Below, piece after piece: positions 42,312-50,505 of a DNA stretch of 64,000 nt (positions within the stretch are counted from its first letter, which is position 1; the number at the start of each line of letters is the position of its first letter). Made by a program: the position numbers and the translations under genes. The stretch is taken from NCBI RefSeq assembly GCF_000697965.2, contig NZ_CP015882.1, forward strand, positions 558,001-622,000, given 5' to 3'. The notes under the pieces are model-generated. The model did no database searches and was not told where the DNA came from. It saw only the letters and a list, made by a program, of their open reading frames with translations. This DNA comes from Ensifer adhaerens. GTDB taxonomy: Bacteria > Pseudomonadota > Alphaproteobacteria > Rhizobiales > Rhizobiaceae.

Positions 42312-42977
42312 ATGTCGAGACAGCCTCGGATAACGCTCGTCCATGCAACGCCGATCGCGATGGAACCGATCAAACTTGCTTTCGCAACGGCCTGGCCGGA
42401 CGCCAATCTGGTCAACCTCCTGGAAGACAGCCTTTCGCCCGACCGTGCCGCCAGCGCCGACATCACCGAAGTCCTGACGGCCCGTATCGAGGCCTTGACC
42501 CAATATGCGCGGCAGATCGGGAGTGCGGCGGTGCTGTTTACCTGCTCGGCCTTCGGTCGGGCGATCGAGCAGGCTGCGGCGACCGTCGACATCCCGGTGC
42601 TGAAACCCAACGAGGCGATGTTCGAGGCTGCGATCCGGAAAGGCGGCAGGACTGCCATGCTCTACACCTTCCCGCCTGCGCGCGACGGCATGGAGGCGGA
42701 GTTTCTGGAAGAGGCCGAAAGGATCGATCCGACCGCGACCATGGAGAGCTTCCTGGTTCACGGAGCGATCGAGGCGGTGCGGGCGGGTGATGTAGAGACC
42801 CACAATCGGCTCGTCGCCGAAGCGGCGGCGGGTTTGCGTGGCTTCGACAGCATCGTGCTTGCGCATTTTTCCACGGCACGCGCCGTACCGGAGGTGCGGG
42901 CGGTGACGGACATCCCGGTTCTGTCGAGCCCGGATGCCGCCATCGACAAACTCAAGCGCCTTCTCGGCGCAGCATGA
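42312..42977 (+). CDS. Asp/Glu/hydantoin racemase-family protein
   Basis: A 221-residue protein of the aspartate/glutamate racemase superfamily: ITLVHATPIAMEPIKLAFA, LFTCSAFGRAIEQAA with one active-site Cys in TCSAF, VLKPNEAMFEAAI, and DIPVLSSPDAAIDKL at the end. The second catalytic cysteine of true two-base racemases is not seen (HFSTARAV stands where LxCT is expected), so it may be a maleate-isomerase- or decarboxylase-like member, or a hydantoin racemase variant. It follows the importer by 59 bp and overlaps the kinase gene by 4 bp, so it belongs to the catabolic operon. Function in the pathway unknown. Confidence 0.75.
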   Translation: MSRQPRITLVHATPIAMEPIKLAFATAWPDANLVNLLEDSLSPDRAASADITEVLTARIEALTQYARQIGSAAVLFTCSAFGRAIEQAAATVDIPVLKPNEAMFEAAIRKGGRTAMLYTFPPARDGMEAEFLEEAERIDPTATMESFLVHGAIEAVRAGDVETHNRLVAEAAAGLRGFDSIVLAHFSTARAVPEVRAVTDIPVLSSPDAAIDKLKRLLGAA

Positions 42978-44269
42978 AATTCGGGAGTACACCTTCAATG
43001 CTGCTTGGGGTTATCGCAGACGATTTTACAGGGGCAAGCGATATCGCGAATACGCTCGCCAAGGGCCTGCCGCGGCAGGGTGGTCTTCGCACGGTACAAT
43101 ACCTTGGAATCCCTCGTGCAAAGGCCGAGCCCGAGGTGGAAGCCGGCGTCATTGCGCTAAAGAGCCGGTCGATCGATGTAGCGTCGGCCGTCGAACAGTC
43201 GCTGGAAAGCCTGCGCTGGCTGCTCGATCAGGGGTGCCGGCAGATCGTCTTCAAGTACTGCTCGACCTTCGATTCCACTCCGGCCGGCAACATCGGCCCG
43301 GTTGCCGAAGCGCTTGCTGAGGCCTTGGGCGTCAGCGGCGTGATTGCCTGCCCCGCATTTCCCGGTGCCGACCGAACGGTCTATAACGGTCACCTCTTCG
43401 TGAAGGATCGGCTTCTGAGCGAGTCCGGCCTGCAAAACCATCCACTTAACCCGATGACCGATGCGGACATCCGGCGCTGGCTGCGGCTCCAGTCGACGAC
43501 TGAGGTTGGACATGTCGAGATCGCCGTCGTGCGGCAAGGCTCGGCCGAAATCGGAGCAGCGCTGCGGGAGAACGGCGAGCGCAATCGCACGCTCGTCATC
43601 GTCGATGCAATCACGGATGACGATCTCGTCGCAATCGGTCGTGCTGCGGCGGGAGATCGCCTTGTCACGGGAGGTTCTGGCATCGCGATCGGTCTTGCCG
43701 CGAACTTCATCGAGCAAGGCCTTGCTGCCGGAACCAGCGCCAGCGTCGCAGGCGTCGATGGGCCGGAGGCCATTCTCGCCGGAAGCTGCTCCGGTGCGAC
43801 CCGCGAACAGGTCGAGATCCACCGCAAGAACCACCCGACGCTCGCGATCGACGTTGGAGGTGTCATGGCCGGCTCGGTGACGACCGCCATGCTGACATCC
43901 TTCCTGCTTGCCAACGAGGGCAGGGCGCCGCTCGTCTATTCCTCGAGCACCCCCGACGAGGTCCAGGCGGTCCAAGCGCGCTTCGGCCGGGAAGCGGTTG
44001 CCGCGGCGCTCGATGAACTCTTTGCGAAAACGGCTCAGGAACTGGTCAAGGCTGGTGTCCGTCGCCTCGTCGTTGCCGGTGGGGAAACGTCCGGGGCGGT
44101 CGTTTCGGCACTCGATCTCGGTGCGCTGACGATTGGGCCGGAAATCGATCCCGGGGTGCCGGTGTTGTTGTCGGGTGGGGCAAAAGCTGTGTCGTTGGCG
44201 CTGAAGTCCGGCAATTTCGGCGCCCCCGATTTTTTTGTCAAAGCGTTGGAAAGGCTCGCAGGCAGATGA
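42974..44269 (+). CDS. otnK: DUF1537 four-carbon acid sugar kinase
   Basis: A 431-residue protein with both DUF1537 domains: LLGVIADDFTGASDIANTLAKG at the N-terminus (substrate domain), KYCSTFDSTPAGNIGPVAEAL, CPAFPGADRTVYNGHLFV, and the nucleotide domain with VVAGGETSGAVVSALDL and LSGGAKAVSLALKSGNFGAPDFF. The family phosphorylates 3-oxo-tetronates or D-threonate at C4. The ATG at 42974 overlaps the previous stop (ATGA); an ATG at 43001 is the alternative and gives a more standard N-terminus. OtnC- and OtnI-like genes follow, so a 3-oxo-tetronate kinase role is likely, but the acceptor could be a related acid. Confidence 0.88.
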   Translation: MKFGSTPSMLLGVIADDFTGASDIANTLAKGLPRQGGLRTVQYLGIPRAKAEPEVEAGVIALKSRSIDVASAVEQSLESLRWLLDQGCRQIVFKYCSTFDSTPAGNIGPVAEALAEALGVSGVIACPAFPGADRTVYNGHLFVKDRLLSESGLQNHPLNPMTDADIRRWLRLQSTTEVGHVEIAVVRQGSAEIGAALRENGERNRTLVIVDAITDDDLVAIGRAAAGDRLVTGGSGIAIGLAANFIEQGLAAGTSASVAGVDGPEAILAGSCSGATREQVEIHRKNHPTLAIDVGGVMAGSVTTAMLTSFLLANEGRAPLVYSSSTPDEVQAVQARFGREAVAAALDELFAKTAQELVKAGVRRLVVAGGETSGAVVSALDLGALTIGPEIDPGVPVLLSGGAKAVSLALKSGNFGAPDFFVKALERLAGR

Positions 44270-44904
44270 GTGCTGAAATCAGGATGCGCGACGAGATCGC
44301 TCGGCTTTCGAAGTCGTTGTTCGACCGTGGTTTCTCGGTCGGCTCCGCCGGCAACATCAGTGCTGCGGTCGAGGACGGGATCCTGATGACCCCGACGAAT
44401 TCGTGCCTCGGTTTCCTCGATCCTGCACGTATCTCGAAGCTCGATCGCAGCGGCCGGCACATCTCCGGAGACAAGCCCTCGAAGGAAGTGTTCCTGCACC
44501 GGGCGTTCTATGAAACGCGACCACAGACAGGTGCGGTGGTTCACCTCCACTCGACCTTCGCCACGGCTCTCTCTTGTCTTGCCGACACCGATCCGGACGA
44601 CTGCATTCCGCCGCTCACCCCTTACGTCGTCATGCGCGTGGGGCAAGTGAGGCTGCTACCCTACGTCAAGCCGGGCGATGAAAGCATGGGCGACATGATC
44701 GCGGAGCTTGGTGGTCGCTATGCCGCCGTGCTGCTTGCTAATCATGGCCCCGTCGTTACCGGCAAGGATATCGCATCGGCGGTCTACGCAGCCGAGGAAC
44801 TGGAGGAAACTGCCAAGCTGCTGGTGCTGCTGCGCGATGCGCCGAAACGCATGCTTTCCCCTGAAAACGTCACGGAATTAAAGGCCGTTTTCGGCAGCTA
44901 TTGA
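44266..44904 (+). CDS. otnC: OtnC-like class II aldolase/decarboxylase
   Basis: A 212-residue protein of the class II aldolase/adducin family: GNISAAVEDGILMTPTNSCLGFLD, HLHSTFATALSCL with metal-binding histidines, and ANHGPVVTGKDIASAVYAAEELEETAKLLVLL. OtnC decarboxylates 3-oxo-tetronate 4-phosphate to dihydroxyacetone phosphate. The ATG overlaps the kinase stop (ATGA), so kinase and decarboxylase are translationally coupled. Fuculose-phosphate-type aldolase is the alternative reading of the fold. Confidence 0.85.
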   Translation: MSAEIRMRDEIARLSKSLFDRGFSVGSAGNISAAVEDGILMTPTNSCLGFLDPARISKLDRSGRHISGDKPSKEVFLHRAFYETRPQTGAVVHLHSTFATALSCLADTDPDDCIPPLTPYVVMRVGQVRLLPYVKPGDESMGDMIAELGGRYAAVLLANHGPVVTGKDIASAVYAAEELEETAKLLVLLRDAPKRMLSPENVTELKAVFGSY

Positions 44905-44915
44905 AGGAGAAACTG

Positions 44916-45389
44916 ATGAAAACGGCTGATCTCGTCGATGCGCATGGGGAGGAAGTGCACTTCTGCGATCTTCCCTTTTTGAAAGTCGGGAAGACGAAGT
45001 CCTTCCGCGGTCCGATTGCGACCGTCAAATGCTTCGAGGACAATGCTGTGTTGAAGGCCGAACTGCAGAAGCCGGGCGAGGGCAGGGTCATGGTCGTCGA
45101 TGGTGGCGCCTCGAGCCGCGTCGCTTTGCTCGGCGACCAGATCGCGATGATCCTTCGCGACAATGGCTGGGCCGGCATCGTGATCAACGGTGCGGTGCGC
45201 GACAGTGCTGAGATCGCGGAGATGGACGTGGGCGTTTTCTGCCTTTCGGTGACACCGAAGAAGTCCGTGAAAGACGGTGCCGGCAAGACGGGCATACCGG
45301 TCCAATTTGGCGGCGTCACGTTCGCGCCCGGCGCCTACCTCTATGCGGATGCGGACGGCGTGCTCGTCAGCGCCCGCGATCTTTGCTGA
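44916..45389 (+). CDS. RraA-like protein with class II pyruvate-aldolase motif
   Basis: A 157-residue protein; the ATG at 44916 has AAGGAG 6 bases upstream. It carries MVVDGGASSRVALLGDQIAMIL, GWAGIVINGAVRDSAEI and KTGIPVQFGGVTFAPGAYLYADADGVLVS. The Asp of LLGDQ and the Arg-Asp of AVRDS form a D-x20-R-D motif, which in the HMG/CHA aldolase-RraA family marks enzymes able to cleave 4-hydroxy-2-oxo acids or decarboxylate oxaloacetate. In an operon of acid-sugar enzymes this is more plausible than RNase E inhibition. The substrate is not known. Confidence 0.85.
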   Translation: MKTADLVDAHGEEVHFCDLPFLKVGKTKSFRGPIATVKCFEDNAVLKAELQKPGEGRVMVVDGGASSRVALLGDQIAMILRDNGWAGIVINGAVRDSAEIAEMDVGVFCLSVTPKKSVKDGAGKTGIPVQFGGVTFAPGAYLYADADGVLVSARDLC

Positions 45390-45401
45390 GGGGATGGTGC
45401 G

Positions 45402-46205
45402 GTGACCACGCGGTCCATGTTCTCGGCCCATATCGGCTATCGGTTCAGGGAGCTACCCTTCGAGGAACGCTTCGAAGCGGCGGCTGCGGTGGGTTTTGAT
45501 GCCATTGAACACCCTTATCTGGAGACGTTCGAGCCGGCGATCATCCGCGGTCTTTTAGAGAAACACCGTCTCCGCTTTGCGCAGCTCTCCTGCGCATTCG
45601 GCGACCTCGCGAAGGGCGAAAAAGGTCTCGCCGCGCTGCCGGGCCGGCAGTCCGAATTTCGCGCAGCCTTCGATAACGCCCTTGAGTTCGCGCTCACCGC
45701 CGATGCGCCCTACCTTCACCCGATGGCCGGCATTCCACCTAGCGATGCAGACGCCGAAAGCGTGTACTTCGAGAACCTGCATTACGCCATCCAGGGAACC
45801 GCCGGCACGCCGGTGAAGATCCTGATCGAGGCGATCAGTGAGCGGTCGGTGCCAGGCTATGCGCTCTCCACACTGGAGCAGGCGCGCCACGTGCAGGATG
45901 TCTTTGGTCCCGGCAATCTCTTGCTGCTCCTCGATACCTTCCATGCGAGCGCGACCGGCATCGATCCGGCTCGGTGGATCGCGGCAAATGCCTATCGCAT
46001 CGGGCACGTCCACATCGCCGATTATCCGGGGCGGCAAGAGCCAGGGACTGGGACGATCGATTTCGAACCGGTCCTTTCGGCACTCAAAGCGCATGGCTTC
46101 CAGGGCGCCGTCGGCTTCGAGTTCACACCCTCGGCGAACACTGCCGAGAGTTTGACATTTCTCGCCGCCTGGCGGGCGAGATCAGAAACCAGGAGAAGAG
46201 CATGA
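45402..46205 (+). CDS. otnI: OtnI/hydroxypyruvate isomerase-like TIM-barrel protein
   Basis: A 267-residue xylose-isomerase-like TIM barrel: MFSAHIGYRFRELPFEERFEAAAAVGFDAIEHPY, ILIEAISERSVPGY, LLLLDTFHASAT, RIGHVHIADYPGRQEPGTGTIDFEPVLSALKAHGFQGAVGFEF. The Glu, Asp, His and Glu that bind the metal in hydroxypyruvate isomerase and OtnI are all present (IEAIS, LLDTFH, HIADYPGR, GFEF). GTG at 45402 was taken as start, ATG at 45417 being possible. It would interconvert 2- and 3-oxo-tetronate, upstream of kinase and decarboxylase. It overlaps the aldehyde dehydrogenase gene (ATGA). Confidence 0.86.
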   Translation: MTTRSMFSAHIGYRFRELPFEERFEAAAAVGFDAIEHPYLETFEPAIIRGLLEKHRLRFAQLSCAFGDLAKGEKGLAALPGRQSEFRAAFDNALEFALTADAPYLHPMAGIPPSDADAESVYFENLHYAIQGTAGTPVKILIEAISERSVPGYALSTLEQARHVQDVFGPGNLLLLLDTFHASATGIDPARWIAANAYRIGHVHIADYPGRQEPGTGTIDFEPVLSALKAHGFQGAVGFEFTPSANTAESLTFLAAWRARSETRRRA

Positions 46206-47602
46206 TCGTTTCCATCAATCCGGCCAACGACCGCGAGCTCGCGCGCTACGACCTTCACGACGATGCCTATGTTGACCAGGCGTTGAGCGCGGCGGCGAAG
46301 GCACAGGCCGGCTGGCGAAGAGTGCCAGTCGCTGAGCGCTGCACGCTTCTTTACGCCATGGCGCGGGTGCTGCGGTCCGGAAAGTCTCGCTATGCCGCCA
46401 TGATCACCCGCGAGATGGGCAAGCCGATCGTAGAAGCCGAAGCTGAGGTGGAAAAATGCGCCTACAACTGCGATTTCTACGCCGAGAATGCGCCGAAGTA
46501 CCTTGCGGATGAACCGGTGGCGTCGAACGCGGCTGAGAGCGTCATCGCCTTCGATCCGCTCGGTGTGGTCTTGGCGATCATGCCGTGGAACTATCCGTTC
46601 TGGCAGTTCTTCCGCTTTGCGGCCCCGGCCTTTGCAGCAGGCAATGGCGCAATCTTGAAGCACGCCAACAATGTTCCGGAATGCGCGCTCGCGATCGAAG
46701 AGGTGATGCGGGAAGCCGGCTGCCCTGAAGGTCTCTTCGCCACGCTGCTGATCGAGCCGTCGAAGGTTGCCGGCATCATCGCGGACGATCGGATCGCCGC
46801 CGTGACGTTGACGGGATCGACGGAAGTAGGGGCGATTGTCGCTGCCCAGGCCGGTAAGGCCTTGAAGAAGCAGGTGCTTGAGCTCGGCGGCTCGGACCCG
46901 TTCATCGTGCTCGGCGATGCCGATCTCGAAGAGGCGGCAAAGATCGCAGTCAAGGCGCGCTATATCAATGTCGGCCAATCCTGCGTCAATGCCAAGCGCT
47001 TCATCGTCGAGGAAACCATCGCCGACCGGTTCGTTGAACTCTTCCTACAAGAGGTGGCGAAGCTGAAGATCGGCGACCCGATGGAGCGCGAAACGAATAT
47101 CGGCCCGATGGCCAGGGAGAACCTGATGACTGGCCTGCACAAACAGGTCGAGCGCAGCCTTTCTGCCGGCGCGATACTTAGAGTTGGCGGTGCGCCGCTT
47201 GAAGGTGATGGATTCTACTATTCGCCGACGGTCCTCGACCATGTCCGCCCCGACATGGCTGCGTTTTGCGAGGAGACCTTCGGGCCGGTTGCGGCGATTA
47301 TCCGCGTTAAGGATGCCAAAGAGGCGGTGGCGCTCGCCAACCAGACGGAATTCGGCCTCGGTGCCGCGCTCTGGACCAGCGATCTTAAACGCGCCCGATC
47401 GCTTGCGCACGACATCGAAGCCGGCGCCGTCTTCATCAACGGCATGGTCGCCTCCGACCCTCGCTACCCTTTCGGCGGCATCAAGCGCTCCGGCTACGGG
47501 CGCGAACTCGGGGTCTACGGCATCCGCGAGTTCGTCAACATCAAGACCGTGTGGATTGGCGCCGCCCAGACGCCGGCGACAGCACATGGAGGAGCACGAT
47601 GA
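46202..47602 (+). CDS. NAD(P)-dependent aldehyde dehydrogenase (succinate-semialdehyde type)
   Basis: A 466-residue aldehyde dehydrogenase. VLAIMPWNYPFWQFFRFAAPAFAAGNGAILKHANNVP is the cofactor region, VLELGGSDPFIVLGDADLEEA holds the general-base Glu, and NVGQSCVNAKRFIVEE holds the nucleophile Cys. FGGIKRSGYGRELGVYGIREFVNIKTV is the family C-terminus. Overall it looks like GabD/Sad-type succinate-semialdehyde dehydrogenases. The start at 46202 overlaps the previous stop (ATGA). It probably oxidises a pathway aldehyde; whether this is succinate, malonate or another semialdehyde is unknown. Confidence 0.9.
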   Translation: MIVSINPANDRELARYDLHDDAYVDQALSAAAKAQAGWRRVPVAERCTLLYAMARVLRSGKSRYAAMITREMGKPIVEAEAEVEKCAYNCDFYAENAPKYLADEPVASNAAESVIAFDPLGVVLAIMPWNYPFWQFFRFAAPAFAAGNGAILKHANNVPECALAIEEVMREAGCPEGLFATLLIEPSKVAGIIADDRIAAVTLTGSTEVGAIVAAQAGKALKKQVLELGGSDPFIVLGDADLEEAAKIAVKARYINVGQSCVNAKRFIVEETIADRFVELFLQEVAKLKIGDPMERETNIGPMARENLMTGLHKQVERSLSAGAILRVGGAPLEGDGFYYSPTVLDHVRPDMAAFCEETFGPVAAIIRVKDAKEAVALANQTEFGLGAALWTSDLKRARSLAHDIEAGAVFINGMVASDPRYPFGGIKRSGYGRELGVYGIREFVNIKTVWIGAAQTPATAHGGAR

Positions 47603-48024
47603 GCATTGCGATGCCGGCCGTACTGCGGCCAAGGGAATTGAAGACCAACGACCGTGGCAACGGCGCACGCACCACGCCGCTGGTCACGCGCAAGTGCGGC
47701 TCAAGTAGCATGATCAACGGCATCACCGCGTTCGATCCAGGCGCTGCGATTGGCATGCACAAGCACAATTGCGAGGAAAGCGTAATGATCCTCGATGGCG
47801 AGGCGATCGCCGAGATCAACGGTGTGCGCTATCCCCTCGGACCCAATGATACGACCTGGATACCGGCGAACGTTCCGCACCGCTTCATCAATGCGTCGGA
47901 GACGGAGCCCATGCGGATCTTCTGGGTCTATGCATCGATCGATGCCACCCGGACTATGATCGACACCGGCGAGGAGCACACGATTGACGCCGAGCATGGC
48001 CACAAGCCGGGCGCCCAGGCATGA
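47599..48024 (+). CDS. cupin-domain protein
   Basis: A 141-residue small cupin with GAAIGMHKHNCEESVMILDGEAIAEING and the second motif ANVPHRFINASETEP. His-Lys-His ... Glu and the later His give a metal site. The start overlaps the aldehyde dehydrogenase stop (ATGA). It may be an isomerase or a pathway accessory; nothing further can be said. Confidence 0.75.
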   Translation: MSIAMPAVLRPRELKTNDRGNGARTTPLVTRKCGSSSMINGITAFDPGAAIGMHKHNCEESVMILDGEAIAEINGVRYPLGPNDTTWIPANVPHRFINASETEPMRIFWVYASIDATRTMIDTGEEHTIDAEHGHKPGAQA

Positions 48025-48320
48025 TCCAGGAAGTTGCAGAACTGACCATCAAGCCGGGGATGGAGGGTGATTTCGAGCGGGGCGTCGAAAAGGCCGCTCC
48101 GCTGTTCCTCCACGCCAGGGGATGTCGCGGGATCGCTCTCCACCGTGTCATCGAGACGCCGCAGGTCTATCGCCTCGTCGTCGATTGGGAAACGGTCGAG
48201 GATCACACGGTCGGGTTTCGAGGCTCGGCGGATTTTCAGACTTGGCGCAAGATCGTCGGTCCGTGCTTTGCGACCACACCCGTCGTAACGCACACGCGCC
48301 AGGTTATGAGCTTCCGGTGA
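48021..48320 (+). CDS. antibiotic biosynthesis monooxygenase (ABM)-domain protein
   Basis: A 99-residue protein with one ABM ferredoxin-like domain (MIQEVAELTIKPGMEGDFERGVEKAAPLFLHARGC, ETPQVYRLVVDWETVEDHTVGFRGSADFQTWRKIVG). Such small proteins include cofactor-free monooxygenases and isomerases. It overlaps both neighbours (ATGA at its start, GTGA at its end), so it is coupled to the operon. Function unknown. Confidence 0.8.
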   Translation: MIQEVAELTIKPGMEGDFERGVEKAAPLFLHARGCRGIALHRVIETPQVYRLVVDWETVEDHTVGFRGSADFQTWRKIVGPCFATTPVVTHTRQVMSFR

Positions 48321-49404
48321 ACCGCGCCGGTAGGAAGACGGGCGGGCGATTTGCGCTGACGCTCTCCATAGGTGCTTTCGGCGGCTCCTTGATGTGGCTC
48401 GCGCATATGCCGCTCGCATGGCTGCTGGGGGCCATGCTGGCTACGGCCGTCTGTGCCTTTGCAGGCCTTCCCGTCTCTCTGCCAAAACAGGCCAGACCAC
48501 CGATGGCAGCGGTGATCGGTGCGATGCTCGGCACTTCGTTCTCACCGGATGCATTCGCGCATGCGGCAGCCTGGAGCATTTCGCTCGTCGGCTTGGTCGC
48601 CTTCATTGCGCCCACCGGTGCACTGGCCTTTGTTTATTTTCGGTGGATTGCCAGGCTTGATCCCGTCACCGCCTTCTTCTCGGCTATGCCAGGTGGGGCT
48701 CGTCGAAATGATCACACTTGGCGCGGAAAAGGGCGGCGATGAGCGCATGATTGCCCTCATTCACTCTGCCCGGATTTTCCTCGTCGTCTTAACTCTGCCT
48801 TTTCTGATCCAGACATTTGCAGGCATTACCATTGACAGAACGGGCATCTTTTCTGCCGGTGAAATGGCAATATCGGCGGAGGACGTTATCTGGTTTGGCA
48901 GTGCAGTCGTTGGTGGCGTTGCCCTTGGCGCGCTTCTAAAACTGCCGGGCACGGTTTCTCGTGGGGCCAATGCTTGCCAGCGCCATCCTGCATCTGGTTG
49001 GTGTGACGGATTTCGAACTGCCGGTGGCCGCTCTCGCCTGTGCGCAGGTCGTGATCGGCGCGACGATTGGATGCCGCTTTGCCAATGCCTCGCCGCGCTT
49101 GATCTTGCGCGCGCTGGCGCTAGCCGCTGGCGCGACGGTCCTGATGCTTCTGTCCACCGTCATGTTCGCCTGGCTGTTGTCGCTGGCCGGCGGCGACCGC
49201 TTCGTTGCCTATGTCCTTGCCTATTCTCCCGGTGGGGTCGCTGAAATGAGCCTCATTGCCTTGTCGCTGCATGTGGAAGTGCCCTTTGTCGTACTGCACC
49301 ATGTTGTGCGCGTGCTCACCGTCGTCGCCGGTGCATCCCTCGCCTTCCGGCTGCTCAAGGAGCGGTGCGGTGAGTTCGTGCAGCGCCCCTGTTCGGGTAG
49401 CTAA
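48317..49404 (+). pseudogene. AbrB-family permease broken by two frameshifts
   Basis: A polytopic protein of the AbrB (ammonia-monooxygenase-like) family can be read only across three frames. Frame one runs from GTG 48317 (VNRAGRKTGGRFALTLSIG) to FFSAMPGG near 48693. The frame then shifts at a run of four G and continues LVEMITLGAEKGGDERMIALIHSARIF to ALLKLPG near 48950. A second shift leads to VGPMLASAILHLVGVTDFELPV and ends at 49404. Both shifts are +1. It is the last gene of the operon and presumably encoded a transporter for the pathway substrate or product. It is either a recent pseudogene or two sequencing errors. Confidence 0.75.
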
Positions 49405-49568
49405 AGGGCAGAACGAGTCTTGAGCGCATGCCGGGTGGCTCATTTGGTGGCTCGGAAGCTGCAGCCCAGTTTGCGGCTCGTTTTCGGCCGCGATGGCGGC
49501 GGCTCTATCCGCATATCCTCTTGGCCCTGGGTGTTTGGCATCCCGGGAAATGGGCTCGAAGCGCCCTC

Positions 49569-50354
49569 TTATGCGACGACAATCGGGACTTTGGTCGGCG
49601 ACGCCTTGACCCGGTTGTAGAGATCGACAACGTCCTGGTTGATCATGCGTACGCAACCGGAAGATGCCTGTGTGCCGATGGTCCACCACTCCGGTGAGCC
49701 ATGCACGCGATAGCCGGTGTCTTGGCCGTCTTTGAAGATATAGTGTGCCCGGGCTCCGAGCGGGTTGTCGAGGCCACCCGGCTGGCCGCCCGTCCATTTC
49801 ACCAGCTCCGGCTTGCGCGCAATCATCTCTTTGGGCGGCGTCCAGGTCGGCCACACCTTCGTATACTGGATCTCTGCCCGCCCACTCCACTCGAAGCCGG
49901 CCTTGCCGATGCCGACACCGTAGCGGACCGCTTCGCCACCTTCCTGCACCCAATAGAGATGCCGCTCGCTAAGCCGCACCACGATCGTGCCCGGCGCCTC
50001 GCCGGTAGGGTCGCGAACGATCTGACGACGGAATTCCGGTTTGACCTTCTGGAATGGGATTGCCGGGATGACGAAGCCATTGTCGTTCAGCGAGGCATAC
50101 ATCGTGCTGTTGTCGGTGATGTTGCTGTCGACACTGATCGGTGGGATTGCGCCGGTCGACATATAGTCAACGCTCGCAGTCGACATCCGACTGGACGGCT
50201 CGAGCGATGGGAGTTCGAGGGACTGCGAGCAGCCGGAGGCACCAAGCAGGGTCATGACGCCGAGGTTCGAAAGCAGGGCACGGCGGGTGATGAGGTAGCC
50301 GGGTTCCGAATTGGTCGCGCCGGAGGTGAGCTTCTGATCTTGCGGGTTACGCAT
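49569..50354 (-). CDS. L,D-transpeptidase (YkuD/ErfK family), probable lipoprotein
   Basis: A 261-residue protein. The N-terminus has an Arg pair (ITRRALLSNLG) followed by MTLLGASGCSQS, which looks like a Tat-type signal with a lipobox cysteine. The YkuD domain (~120-260) has VVRLSERHLYWVQEGG, the catalytic block HGSPEWWTIGTQASSGCVRM with His and Cys in SxGC, and GARAHYIF. It makes or modifies 3-3 peptidoglycan crosslinks, or links proteins to the wall, in the periplasm. It is monocistronic on the minus strand. The first ATG is used, although no clear ribosome site precedes it. Confidence 0.93.
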   Translation of the reverse strand: MRNPQDQKLTSGATNSEPGYLITRRALLSNLGVMTLLGASGCSQSLELPSLEPSSRMSTASVDYMSTGAIPPISVDSNITDNSTMYASLNDNGFVIPAIPFQKVKPEFRRQIVRDPTGEAPGTIVVRLSERHLYWVQEGGEAVRYGVGIGKAGFEWSGRAEIQYTKVWPTWTPPKEMIARKPELVKWTGGQPGGLDNPLGARAHYIFKDGQDTGYRVHGSPEWWTIGTQASSGCVRMINQDVVDLYNRVKASPTKVPIVVA

Positions 50355-50479
50355 GCACTTTTACCCTAGACGAACGTCGGCATCATGCCTCCGGATCTGC
50401 GCAGTTTCACGATTCGTGGTTAAAAAGAAGTGAAAGCGTCCCCCGCCGCGCCGCTTGCGTTTCCTTCGGAAGCAAGTTA

Positions 50480-50505
50480 AATACTGAACTACATGGTTCA
50501 GTATT
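50480..50505. promoter_or_regulatory. perfect 10-bp inverted repeat spanning the arsR start codon
   Basis: AATACTGAAC (50480-50489) and GTTCAGTATT (50496-50505) flank TACATG, which contains the start codon. No ribosome-binding site lies upstream, so the transcript may be nearly leaderless and the repeat is very likely the autoregulatory operator. Confidence 0.65.
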
